Shown one piece after another: positions 41,286-49,394 of a stretch of 64,000 bases of DNA. Source of the stretch: an uncultured Clostridia bacterium (GTDB taxonomy: Bacteria > Bacillota > Clostridia > Christensenellales > Borkfalkiaceae); NCBI GenBank assembly GCA_947625555.1, contig CANQOT010000007.1:17414-81413 (forward strand), written 5' to 3'. Made by a program: the position numbers and the translations under genes. The first letter of the stretch is position 1. Every line of letters begins with the position of its first letter. The notes beneath the pieces are model-generated. The model was given only the letters and a program-made list of their open reading frames with translations, ran no database searches and was not told where the DNA came from.

Positions 41286-41849
41286 GTGTCGAAGAAGGAA
41301 AGAGAAAAGGACATCGAAGAAGAGGCTCCCGCGGCGGAAGCGGCAGGGGAGGCCGAGAAGGCGCAAACCGAACAGGCCCAAAGCGGGCAGGAGGCGCCCT
41401 CCGCAGAGGAGAATGCTTTGAAGGAAGCGCTCGCCCTCGCCGAGGACTATAAACGCAAGTGGTATTCCGTTACGGCGGAGTACGAAAACTACCGCAAACG
41501 CACGAAAAACGATTGCGCAAAGCGGTATGCGGAGGGAAGGGCGGACGTCGTCTCCAAACTCTTCCCCATCGCCGATAATCTCGACCGCGCCATCGCGGTC
41601 TGCGGCGACGAAAAGACGAAGAAGGGCATCGAGATGGTCATTGCCGCCTTCGGGAAGATCCTCGAAGAGGAGAACATCAAGGTGATCGACCCCGCCGGCC
41701 AACCTTTCGATGCGGATAACAGCGAAGCCATCATGGCCGTGGATCCCGCCGAAGGGGAGGAGAGCGGCCTCGTGCGCGAGGTGTACAGGAAGGGCTACGA
41801 GCAAAACGGCAAGGTCCTCCGCTTCGCACAGGTAGTCGTCGTGCGGTAG
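41286..41849 (+). CDS. grpE: GrpE, nucleotide exchange factor of DnaK
   Basis: A 187-residue GrpE: an acidic, disordered N-terminus (about 1-45), a long helix with EDYKRKWYSVTAEYENYRKR (about 57-76), then the four-helix and beta-wing domains with LFPIADNLDRAI and the family end motif VREVYRKGYEQNGKVLRFAQ (about 160-185). The start is GTG at 41286 with AAGGT upstream. It promotes ADP release from DnaK. It is followed by dnaK and dnaJ; hrcA, usually first in this operon, is absent. Confidence 0.95.
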   Translation: MSKKEREKDIEEEAPAAEAAGEAEKAQTEQAQSGQEAPSAEENALKEALALAEDYKRKWYSVTAEYENYRKRTKNDCAKRYAEGRADVVSKLFPIADNLDRAIAVCGDEKTKKGIEMVIAAFGKILEEENIKVIDPAGQPFDADNSEAIMAVDPAEGEESGLVREVYRKGYEQNGKVLRFAQVVVVR

Positions 41850-41967
41850 TGTCCTTGCTGTGACGGAAGGGGTGAACACCCCCTTAGTCTGCGTTGCAGA
41901 CAGCTCCCCTCGAGGGGGAGCCAAGATGTGTTCGATATAAATTTTGAATAAAGAAAGAGGTGTTTAT

Positions 41968-43767
41968 ATGAGTAAAGTAATCGGTATCGATTTGGGTACG
42001 ACCAATTCGTGCGTCGCGGTGATGGAGGGCGGCGAGCCCGTCGTCATCGCCAATGCGGAAGGGGCGAGAACGACCCCCTCCGTCGTCGCGTTCCAGAAGG
42101 ACGGCTCCCGCGTCGTCGGGCAGGTCGCAAAGCGGCAGGCCGTCGCCAACCCCGATAAGACGGTCATCTCCATCAAACGCAAGATGGGGTCGGATTATAA
42201 GGTCAAGATCGACGAGAAGAGCTATTCTCCGCAGGAGATCTCGGCGATGATCCTTTCGAAATTGAAGGCGGACGCCGAGGCCTATCTCGGCGGGAAAGTG
42301 ACGGACGCCGTCATCACCTGCCCCGCATACTTCACCGACGCCCAGCGTCAGGCCACCAAGGATGCGGGCAAGATCGCGGGCCTCAACGTTCTGCGCATCA
42401 TCAACGAGCCCACCGCGGCCGCCCTTGCCTACGGCCTCGATAAGGAGAAGGAATCGAGCAAGGTCATGATCTACGACCTCGGCGGCGGGACCTTCGACGT
42501 CTCCATTCTCGAAATTTCGGACGGCGTGTTCGAAGTGCTCGCCACCAACGGCAACAACATGCTCGGCGGCGACGATTTCGATAAGCGCCTCATGGACTAC
42601 ATGGTCGGCGAATTCAAGAAGAGCCACGGCGTCGACCTCTCCAAGGATAAGATGGCGATGCAGCGCCTCAAAGAGGCTGCCGAAAAGGCGAAGATCGAAC
42701 TTTCGGGCATGAACCAGACCTCCGTCTCCCTGCCCTTCATCTCCATGACGGATGCGGGTCCCGCGCATTTGGAGCTCGAGATCACCCGTCAGAAGTTCGA
42801 AGCGCTCATCGCCGACCTCATCGAAAAGACGGCCGAGCCCATGCGCCTCGCCATGAAGGATGCGGGCCTTTCGTATAACGATATCGACAAGGTCATCCTG
42901 GTCGGCGGTTCGACCCGCGTTCCCGCAGTCGTGCAGAAGGTCAAGGAGATCACGGGCAAGGAGCCCTTCAAGGGCATCAACCCCGACGAGTGCGTCGCGG
43001 TCGGCGCGGCCATCCAGGGCGGCGTCCTCACGGGCGAAGTGAAGGATGTGCTCCTTCTCGATGTCATGCCGCTTTCCCTCGGCATCGAGACCCTGGGTGG
43101 CGTGTTCACCCGTCTCATCGACAGAAATACCACCATCCCCGTCAAGAAGTCGCAAGTTTTCTCGACGGCGGCGGATAACCAGACGAGCGTGGAGATCCAC
43201 ATCTTGCAGGGCGAACGCGAGTTCTGCCGCGACAACAAGACGATGGGCCGCTTCATGCTCACGGGCATCGCACCCGCGCCCCGCGGCATCCCGCAGATCG
43301 AAGTCACCTTCGACGTCGATGCGAATGGCATCGTGCACGTCGAGGCGAAGGATCTCGGCACGGGCAAGTCCACCGACATCACGATCACCTCTTCCACCAA
43401 CCTTTCGGAGGACGAGATCAACAGGGCGGTGAAGGACGCCGAGCAGTACGCCGAGGAAGATAAGAAGCGCAAGTCCAAAGTGGACGCGCGCAACAAGCTC
43501 GACGGGCTCATTTTCTCCGTCGAACAGACGCTGCGCGACGGCGAGGGCAAACTCTCCGAAGAGGATAAGCAGGTGTTGCAGTCGGCCGTCGACGAGGCGA
43601 AGAAGGAGCTTGAGGCGGACGATGAAGAAAAGTACAACGCGGCCTTCGAGGAGCTCTCCAAGAAGATCCAGCCCGTCATCGCGAAGATGTACCAACAGGC
43701 GGGCGGCGCGCAGGGCGGCCAAGGCCCGCAAGAACCCGACGGCGGAGATACGGAGTTCCATCAGTAA
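41968..43767 (+). CDS. dnaK: Chaperone DnaK (Hsp70)
   Basis: A 599-residue Hsp70: an ATPase domain beginning [20 protein letters not shown], with the phosphate loops [14 protein letters not shown] (about 170) and [15 protein letters not shown] (about 310). The linker [20 protein letters not shown] follows (about 365-385), then the substrate-binding domain and a helical lid with the Gly/Gln-rich tail of a GroE-era Gram-positive DnaK. The ATG at 41968 follows AGAGGTG; the longer frame starts at 41944 without a site. A repeat hairpin lies between grpE and dnaK. Confidence 0.97.
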   Translation: MSKVIGIDLGTTNSCVAVMEGGEPVVIANAEGARTTPSVVAFQKDGSRVVGQVAKRQAVANPDKTVISIKRKMGSDYKVKIDEKSYSPQEISAMILSKLKADAEAYLGGKVTDAVITCPAYFTDAQRQATKDAGKIAGLNVLRIINEPTAAALAYGLDKEKESSKVMIYDLGGGTFDVSILEISDGVFEVLATNGNNMLGGDDFDKRLMDYMVGEFKKSHGVDLSKDKMAMQRLKEAAEKAKIELSGMNQTSVSLPFISMTDAGPAHLELEITRQKFEALIADLIEKTAEPMRLAMKDAGLSYNDIDKVILVGGSTRVPAVVQKVKEITGKEPFKGINPDECVAVGAAIQGGVLTGEVKDVLLLDVMPLSLGIETLGGVFTRLIDRNTTIPVKKSQVFSTAADNQTSVEIHILQGEREFCRDNKTMGRFMLTGIAPAPRGIPQIEVTFDVDANGIVHVEAKDLGTGKSTDITITSSTNLSEDEINRAVKDAEQYAEEDKKRKSKVDARNKLDGLIFSVEQTLRDGEGKLSEEDKQVLQSAVDEAKKELEADDEEKYNAAFEELSKKIQPVIAKMYQQAGGAQGGQGPQEPDGGDTEFHQ

Positions 43768-43784
43768 ACCCATTTCGCGCGATT

Positions 43785-43900
43785 TCTTTTCTTCGAAAAC
43801 AAATACGCGCGAGGAAATAGCCGTTAGCGTCTGAATATGCGCGGTCCTCTCGTTCGTTTCATCGGGCAAGAAGCGCATAAATGCGCAAATTGAGGCGCCC
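43785..43900 (+). repeat. Two-copy element, copy 1 (other copy at 59330-59440, inverted)
   Basis: The core CCTCTCGTTCGTTTCATCGG is identical in both copies. It is followed by GCGCATAAATGCGC here and GCACATAAATGTGC in the other copy, a compensated hairpin. In one frame both copies read PLVRFIGQ-E/K-AHKCAN then stop. The rest of the 373-bp dnaK-dnaJ gap holds a G9 run (43967-43975) and hairpin repeats. Confidence 0.6.
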
Positions 43901-44140
43901 ACGGCGGAAATCAATTCCGCCTATGGCAAGCGATTGGGAACGGGTTCACAAATTTTGTTTTGCGCAGGGGGGGGGTACCGCGTCATCCTGAGCGAAGCGA
44001 AGGATCCCGAAGTACGAAGTCCTTTACCGCAAAACAAAAAGGCCCATACCATGTCCGCGGTCTGCGGGTCCGACAACATAAAAACGCACCTTAAAGAGGA
44101 TGGCTTTTCGCATCCTCTTTCGGCATGAAAAGGAGCTTCT

Positions 44141-45265
44141 ATGCCCGAAAAAAAGAACTACTACGAGGTCCTCGGCGTCTCCAAAAATGCGACCGAGGAG
44201 GAGATCAAGGCGGCCTATAAAAAGCTCGTCAAGCAGTATCACCCCGACCTTCACCCCGGGGACGCTTCCGCCGCCGAAAAATTCAAGGAGATCAACGAGG
44301 CCAACGAGGTGCTCTCGGATAAGCAGAAGCGCGCCGCGTACGATTACGAGCAGGAACATCCGGGCATGGGTGGCCCCGAAGGCTTCGGCGGGGGCGGTTT
44401 CGGCGGCTTCGGAGATATTTTCGAATCCATCTTTCAGGGCTTCGGCGGGGGCTCCGTCCACCGCGATACGACGGGCGACGACGTGCAGATCCAAATGACG
44501 CTCTCCTTTATGGACGCCGCCAAGGGATGCAGAAGGAACCTTACCTACCTTCGCAACGAACCCTGCCCCGCATGCAGAGGCACGGGCGCGCGGAACGGCT
44601 CGGCCTTCAAGACGTGCCAAAAGTGCGGCGGCCGCGGACAGGTGCGTTTCGCGCAGGAGACGATGTTCGGCAGAACGGTGCGCGTGGGTCCGTGCCCGGA
44701 TTGCGGAGGCAAGGGGCGCATCATTTTGGAAAAATGCCCCGACTGCAAGGGGAAGGGCTCTGTCCGCCGCGAGACGACGGTTACCCTCGATATCCCCGCG
44801 GGCGCGGATACCAATTCTTATATGCGCAAACGCGGCTTCGGGCAGGCAAGCACGGAGGGGGGTGAACCGGGGGACCTCATCGTCGTTTTCCGCGTCGAAC
44901 CGCATAAACTTTTCCAGCGGAAGAACCTCGACCTCTACGTCGATCTGCCCATTCCCTTCACGGCGGCGGCGCTCGGCGGAAAGGTCTTTGTGCCCACCCT
45001 CGACGACGCCATCGAGTACACCATTCCCGAAGGGACGCAGACGGGCACGACGTTCACCGTCCGCGGCAAGGGGATCAAATCGAAAAACGGCACGGGCAAT
45101 CTCTATTTGCGTGCGATCGTCGAAGTGCCGACCAAACTCACCAAGGAGCAAAAGGCGGCCCTTTCCGAGGCCTCCTCGAGCTACGAACTCAAACAGTTCG
45201 ACAAGGCGAAAAAGTATGCCGATAACCTCTCCGCTCTGTACGGTAAGGACGCATACAAGAAGTAA
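44141..45265 (+). CDS. dnaJ: Chaperone DnaJ (Hsp40)
   Basis: A 374-residue class I J-protein: a J domain (about 4-72) with the HPD motif in [11 protein letters not shown], a Gly/Phe-rich region (about 77-105), four zinc-finger repeats ([32 protein letters not shown], about 143-212) and the C-terminal peptide-binding domains. It stimulates DnaK ATP hydrolysis. AAAGGAG precedes the ATG. A 373-bp gap with repeats separates it from dnaK. A strong hairpin (AAAGAGGATG/CATCCTCTTT, 44096-44125) lies just upstream. Confidence 0.96.
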   Translation: MPEKKNYYEVLGVSKNATEEEIKAAYKKLVKQYHPDLHPGDASAAEKFKEINEANEVLSDKQKRAAYDYEQEHPGMGGPEGFGGGGFGGFGDIFESIFQGFGGGSVHRDTTGDDVQIQMTLSFMDAAKGCRRNLTYLRNEPCPACRGTGARNGSAFKTCQKCGGRGQVRFAQETMFGRTVRVGPCPDCGGKGRIILEKCPDCKGKGSVRRETTVTLDIPAGADTNSYMRKRGFGQASTEGGEPGDLIVVFRVEPHKLFQRKNLDLYVDLPIPFTAAALGGKVFVPTLDDAIEYTIPEGTQTGTTFTVRGKGIKSKNGTGNLYLRAIVEVPTKLTKEQKAALSEASSSYELKQFDKAKKYADNLSALYGKDAYKK

Positions 45266-45307
45266 AAAACCGTTCGCGCGTTTTGAGAACCGCATACAAG
45301 AAAACCG

Positions 45308-45335
45308 ATAGCCGCGTCCCCGCGGCTATTATTTT
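45308..45335 (+). terminator. Terminator of dnaJ
   Basis: A 9-bp stem ATAGCCGCG/CGCGGCTAT (45308-45316 with 45321-45329), TCCC loop, followed by TATTTT. Confidence 0.85.
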
Positions 45336-45344
45336 GTCTTTCAC

Positions 45345-45905
45345 CCCGCCCTTCCCCCTCATTCCGCCTTCACCCTCATTCCGAACCCGCAAAGCGGGTG
45401 AGTGAATCTTGCCCCTCTAACGCGTCATCCTGAGCGGAGCCCGTAGGGCGAAGTCGAAGGATCCCGAAGTACGAAGTTCGAAGAGCTGCCCCCTTTGAAG
45501 GGGGCGCAAAACGCAGTTCTGCGCATCGGCACAGTGTGCCGTGCGCTGCGTTTTGCGGTGAGTGAGCGCATCGGAAGGCGCGAACGGTGACCGAACGCGG
45601 GGCTCTACCCGCGTGAGACAGCTCCCGCGTAGGCGGTGGTGGGGGTTGAACATGGGAAGCCCCCACCTGTCTCACTACGTTCGCCACCCGCCCCCGTAAA
45701 CGGGGGCAGGTCATCACCCTCATTCGTCACGCCGCACGCGGCGTGACACCTTCCCCCGTAGACGGGGGAAGGCTTTCGGACTTCGTATTAGGGGATACAC
45801 TCGGGGCGTTGCCCCTCGGTATGACAGCAGGGACAAAGATTCACTCGGGCTACGCCCTCGGAATGAGGGCACGAACGCTTCATGATTTTTCCCGCCCTGC
45901 GCCCT
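45345..45905. repeat. Intergenic hairpin-repeat block
   Basis: It contains CATTCCGAACCCGC..GGGTGAGTGAATC, CATCCTGAGC..GAAGGATC, CCCCGTAAACGGGG, CCCCCGTAGACGGGGG and ATACACTC..GGTATGACAG elements. No gene is seen. Confidence 0.82.
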
Positions 45906-45909
45906 GTCC

Positions 45910-46758
45910 TCATTCCGCCGAAAAGACGGGGAGAACTGCGCCGCTGTACGTTTCCGCAATGAAGGAGGCGACCTTTTCCGTGCAGAGAGCGGTAAGAAGG
46001 GCCTTGATCTTGGGATGGGTCTCGTTTCCCTTCTTCACGGCGATGATATTCGCATAGAGCTGTGCGGCGTCGCCCGATGCGTCCTCAAAGGCGAGCGCAT
46101 CCTGCGATTTGAGCCCCGCTTGCAGGGCATAGTTGCCGTTGATGACGGCGATGGCCCCCGCCTTGGATTCTTCCAGAAGCTGCGCGACCGTCTGCGCCTC
46201 GGCCGCCTTTACGGTATTGCCCTTGTCGTCCGCGATGTCCTCGGTGGTGAGCGACTCGGTAAAAGATGCGCTCTTCAAGGTGATGTATCCCTCATCCTGC
46301 AAGAGGTAGAGCGCGCGGGCGAGGTTGGAACCGTCGTTCGGGACGAGAATGGTCCTGCCCGTTTTGACTGCCGCATAGTCCTCCTGCGTCACCCCTTTGC
46401 CGTAGATGCCGAAGGGCTCATAGTGGATCTTCCCCGCAGAAGAGAGGTGGGTGCCGTGCTCTGCGTTGAAGGTGTTGAGGTAGGGGGTGTGCTGGAAGTA
46501 GTTGGCGTCGATATCGCCGTCCTCGAGCGCAATGTTGGGGGTGATGTAGTCGTCGAACACCTTCACTTCGAGGGTGTAGCCGTAGGCGGCGAGGTCCTCT
46601 TCGATCACGTTCAAGATCTCCGCATGGGGGGTCTGGCTCGCGCCCACCGTGATGGTGTAGGGGTGCTTGTCGATCCCCGCGCTTCCGCAAGCGGCGAAGC
46701 CGAAGAGGGTGCAGGCGGCCAGCGCCGCCGAGAGAATGGCTGTCAGTACTTTTTTCAT
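45910..46758 (-). CDS. metQ: Methionine ABC transporter substrate-binding lipoprotein
   Basis: A 282-residue NlpA/MetQ-family lipoprotein (signal peptide about 1-23, lipid Cys24 in GFAACGS). Family motifs are TITVGASQTPHAEILNVIEE (about 35-54), LEDGDIDANYFQHTPYLNTF (about 78-97) and TILVPNDGSNLARALYLLQD (about 135-154). It binds methionine outside the membrane and delivers it to MetI. Last gene of the metNIQ operon, 5 bp after metI. Confidence 0.94.
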   Translation of the reverse strand: MKKVLTAILSAALAACTLFGFAACGSAGIDKHPYTITVGASQTPHAEILNVIEEDLAAYGYTLEVKVFDDYITPNIALEDGDIDANYFQHTPYLNTFNAEHGTHLSSAGKIHYEPFGIYGKGVTQEDYAAVKTGRTILVPNDGSNLARALYLLQDEGYITLKSASFTESLTTEDIADDKGNTVKAAEAQTVAQLLEESKAGAIAVINGNYALQAGLKSQDALAFEDASGDAAQLYANIIAVKKGNETHPKIKALLTALCTEKVASFIAETYSGAVLPVFSAE

Positions 46759-46763
46759 AATAT

Positions 46764-47486
46764 TTACTCCTTTATATTGATTTTTTTATTTTTATGATTT
46801 CGGGTTATCCGTTTATCCAGCCGTTTCGCAAGGTACATGCCGGCCTCCTGTAAGACCTGTACGAGGATGACGATGAGGGCGACGCACAGCCAGATGACGT
46901 CCTGCGCATTGGACGTGCGCGCCTTTGTGACGGCGATGGCGCCCAACCCGCCTCCCGCAATGGTGCCCGCCATGGCAGAATAACCGACGATGGTCACCGT
47001 GGAGATGACTGCTCCCACGATGAGCGAGGGCTTCGCTTCGGGAATGAGGACCTTGCAGATGATGCCAAACGTCCCCGTCCCCATCGCCCGCGCCGCCTCG
47101 ATGACGCCTTTGTCCACCTCTTTCACGGAACTCTCCACCATGCGGGCCACATAGGGTGTCGCCGCGACGACGAGCATGAAGATCATCGCCTCGTCCCCGA
47201 TGCTCGTTCCCACGATCGCCCGCGCCGCGGGGATGAGGGCGACCATGAGGATGATGAAGGGGATACTGCGGAGGATGTTCACCAAAAATCCCACGATCTT
47301 ATTGAGCCATACGATGGGGCGGATGCCCCCCCTGTCCGTCACGCAAAGCAGGATTCCGAGCGGGAGCCCCAAGAGATAGGCAAACGCCGCCGAAATGACG
47401 GTATGGTAGAGGGTGATGCCGAGGCCTTCCAAAAAGCCCGTGGCGCCCAGTTGGCCGAACAGCTTGCTCAAAAGCAACGATTGCAT
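46764..47486 (-). CDS. metI: Methionine ABC transporter permease
   Basis: A 240-residue permease with five or six hydrophobic segments and the BPD_transp_1 coupling loop EAARAMGTGTFGIICKVLIP (about 151-170). The N-terminal GITLYHTVISAAFAYLLGLP is typical of MetI. Its ATG overlaps the stop codon of metN (TGATG) and GGAGGAG lies upstream. Confidence 0.94.
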   Translation of the reverse strand: MQSLLLSKLFGQLGATGFLEGLGITLYHTVISAAFAYLLGLPLGILLCVTDRGGIRPIVWLNKIVGFLVNILRSIPFIILMVALIPAARAIVGTSIGDEAMIFMLVVAATPYVARMVESSVKEVDKGVIEAARAMGTGTFGIICKVLIPEAKPSLIVGAVISTVTIVGYSAMAGTIAGGGLGAIAVTKARTSNAQDVIWLCVALIVILVQVLQEAGMYLAKRLDKRITRNHKNKKINIKE

Positions 47487-48472
47487 CAGATCTCCTCCTT
47501 AAAAACGACGTTCTTTTGGGTAAGAAAGCGTTTGACGGTCTCCTCCGTCTCCCCCTCGGGGAGGGAGATGACCATGTGCCCGTACGTCTTTCCGTCGATG
47601 TTTTTGGTATCCGCGTAGAGGATGTTCACGGCGACGCCGCACGCCATCGCGAGCGCAGAGATGATAGGCATGTCTGCTTCCTCCCCGTTAAAAACGAGGC
47701 GGAGCTTCTTCCCGCCCGCATTTTGCAGCGAGCGGATGAGGTTGGGAATGATGAGCTCCTTCGCGATCTCCGAGCGGGGGAAGGCAAACACATCTTCCAC
47801 CTTGCCCTGTTCGGCAATGCGGCTTCGATCGATGACGGCCACGTCCGTACAGATGCTCTCGACCACCCGCATCTCGTGCGTGATGACGACGATGGTGACC
47901 CCGAGCGTTTGGTTGATCTCTTTGAGGAGTTGGAGGATGGAAGTCGTCGTGTTGGGGTCAAGCGCGCTCGTCGCTTCGTCGCAGAGAAGATATTTAGGGT
48001 TTAAGGCGAGGGCGCGGGCGATCGCGACGCGCTGTTTTTGCCCGCCCGAGAGCTCTGAAGGGTAGGCCTTGGCCTTCTCCGAAAGCCCCACGAGGTCGAG
48101 GAGTTTTGCAATGCGCTCCTTCGCCTCCGCGCGGGGGACATGGGCAACTTCAAGGGGGAAGCGCACGTTGGCCTCGACGTTGCGCTGTTCCAGGAGGTTG
48201 AAGTTTTGGAAGATCATACCGATCCCCCTGCGGATCGCGAGCAGACGCTTCTTTTTGGCCTTTGTGAGGTCCTCGCCGTCGATGAGCACCTGCCCCGAAG
48301 TGGGCCGCTCCAAAAGATTGATGCACCGCACGAGGGTGCTCTTTCCCGCTCCCGAAAGCCCGATGATGCCAAAGACGGCGCCGTCGGGAATGGTGAGAGA
48401 GATATCCTCGAGCGCGACGACGTCCCCGCCCGAAGAGGGATAGATTTTGCCGATATGGCGGAGTTCGATCAT
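47486..48472 (-). CDS. metN: Methionine ABC transporter ATP-binding protein
   Basis: A 328-residue ABC ATPase: Walker A GLSGAGKSTLVRCI (about 38-51), signature LSGGQKQRVAIARAL (about 139-153), Walker B YLLCDEATSALD and the switch His in VITHEM. The C-terminal NIL regulatory domain (about 245-328) begins after SLQNAGGKKLRLVFNGEEAD; in MetN this domain binds methionine for feedback inhibition. AGGAAGG lies 6 nt before the ATG. First gene of metNIQ, preceded by a leader peptide and a terminator. Confidence 0.95.
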   Translation of the reverse strand: MIELRHIGKIYPSSGGDVVALEDISLTIPDGAVFGIIGLSGAGKSTLVRCINLLERPTSGQVLIDGEDLTKAKKKRLLAIRRGIGMIFQNFNLLEQRNVEANVRFPLEVAHVPRAEAKERIAKLLDLVGLSEKAKAYPSELSGGQKQRVAIARALALNPKYLLCDEATSALDPNTTTSILQLLKEINQTLGVTIVVITHEMRVVESICTDVAVIDRSRIAEQGKVEDVFAFPRSEIAKELIIPNLIRSLQNAGGKKLRLVFNGEEADMPIISALAMACGVAVNILYADTKNIDGKTYGHMVISLPEGETEETVKRFLTQKNVVFKEEI

Positions 48473-48490
48473 AGACTACCTTCCTGAAAG

Positions 48491-48524
48491 AAATAAAAAA
48501 CCCCGGGATGAAAAATTCCCGGGG
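48491..48524 (-). terminator. Attenuator terminator before metN
   Basis: On the minus strand, CCCCGGGA (48524-48517) pairs with TCCCGGGG (48508-48501) and is followed by TTTTTTATTT. It ends 19 bp before metN, so readthrough is needed for expression. Confidence 0.85.
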
Positions 48525-48556
48525 AGAAACCGACGCGATAAGAGCTGAAAGGGGAG

Positions 48557-48643
48557 TTATTTTTCCACGGCGATCAGCCCGCGCATTTCTGCCCGGGATG
48601 TGCTCATTCGCATCATTCGATTGTCGAGACGCAAACTTTGCAT
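48557..48643 (-). CDS. Met-rich leader peptide of metNIQ
   Basis: A 28-residue frame, too short for routine calling: MQSLRLDNRMMRMSTSRAEM then RGLIAVEK and a stop. GGAG lies 8 nt before the ATG. Five of its 28 residues are Met, three of them in MMRM. It sits between a good promoter (48668-48697) and a terminator directly before the methionine transporter genes. No SAM riboswitch core is visible. Its Ser-Arg codons contain TCCCGGG, which can pair with the 5' arm of the terminator. I infer transcription attenuation by methionyl-tRNA supply; the mechanism is untested. Confidence 0.65.
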   Translation of the reverse strand: MQSLRLDNRMMRMSTSRAEMRGLIAVEK

Positions 48644-48667
48644 GCCGCAAACTCCTTATTTTTCTTG

Positions 48668-48697
48668 ATTCTATCACGGTTCCATTGCCCTTGTCAA
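48668..48697 (-). promoter_or_regulatory. SigA promoter of metNIQ
   Basis: On the minus strand, TTGACA (48697-48692), an 18-bp spacer and TAGAAT (48673-48668). Confidence 0.75.
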
Positions 48698-48744
48698 GCG
48701 ATTTTGCACGTCATTTTCGTAATTTCCTCCGCCCGCCCTTCGTC

Positions 48745-49200
48745 CTCATTCCGAACCCGCGAAGCGGGTGAGTGAATCTTGCCCCGCGCAGGGGGTCGCG
48801 TCATCCTGAGCGGAGCCCGTAGGGCGAAGTCGAAGGATCCCGAAGTACGCAGTCCGCAAGCCCCCTCCATGGGAGGGGGGTAGGGGGGTGGGGTGACATT
48901 CTAATCACGTCATGTTGAGCCGCGCGGTACGCGCGTGTCGAAACATATCCTTATTAGGTTCGCGTCATCCTGAGTGCGCGAAGCGACCGAAGGATCCCGA
49001 AGTACGCAGTCCGCAAGGCTTCCCCCCAAGGGGGGGAAGCTGTCACCGAAGGTGACTGATGAGGGTAAAGCTCCTCCTCGGGGAGGAGCTGTCGAGGCGA
49101 AGCCGAGACTGAGGTGGGGTGTCCACTCGCCATTCCATATAATAATGTCGACATTCAGGACACCCCACACCCTTTGATCCCTCTCCCCAAGGAGAGGGTT
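48745..49200. repeat. Intergenic hairpin-repeat block
   Basis: It contains one G-rich unit (near 48867), CATCCTGAGC..GAAGGATC twice, CATGTTGAGC..AACAT with the CGCGCGGTACGCGCG inner hairpin, CTTCCCCCC/GGGGGGGAAG and GAGACTGAGG elements. No gene is seen. Confidence 0.82.
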
Positions 49201-49319
49201 TCTTTTTTCCATTGTTTATAACTTCCTGCTTCAAACCCTCAAAATTCGCTCAATTTATTATAAATTTTGGGCCTTTGAAAAAAATTTTGCAAAAAAATGA
49301 AAAAATTATCAAAAAACAC

Positions 49320-49349
49320 TTGACAAATGCACGGGGGGGGTAATATATA
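49320..49349 (+). promoter_or_regulatory. Promoter with G8 spacer tract, lipoprotein paralog 4
   Basis: TTGACA (49320-49325), AATGCAC, G8 (49333-49340), TAA and TATATA (49344-49349). Identical to the promoter at 37578-37607. Confidence 0.75.
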
Positions 49350-49394
49350 AGATGTCATTATAAATGACAAAAATTTTCATTATGGAGGAAAACT

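Noticed and set aside
43967..43975. G9 tract between dnaK and dnaJ as a phase-variable promoter
   Set aside because: No -35 box stands directly before it and it lies among hairpin repeats, so it is not like the lipoprotein promoters.
48491..48661. SAM riboswitch before metN
   Set aside because: No S-box core sequence is visible; the region is explained by a leader peptide and terminator.
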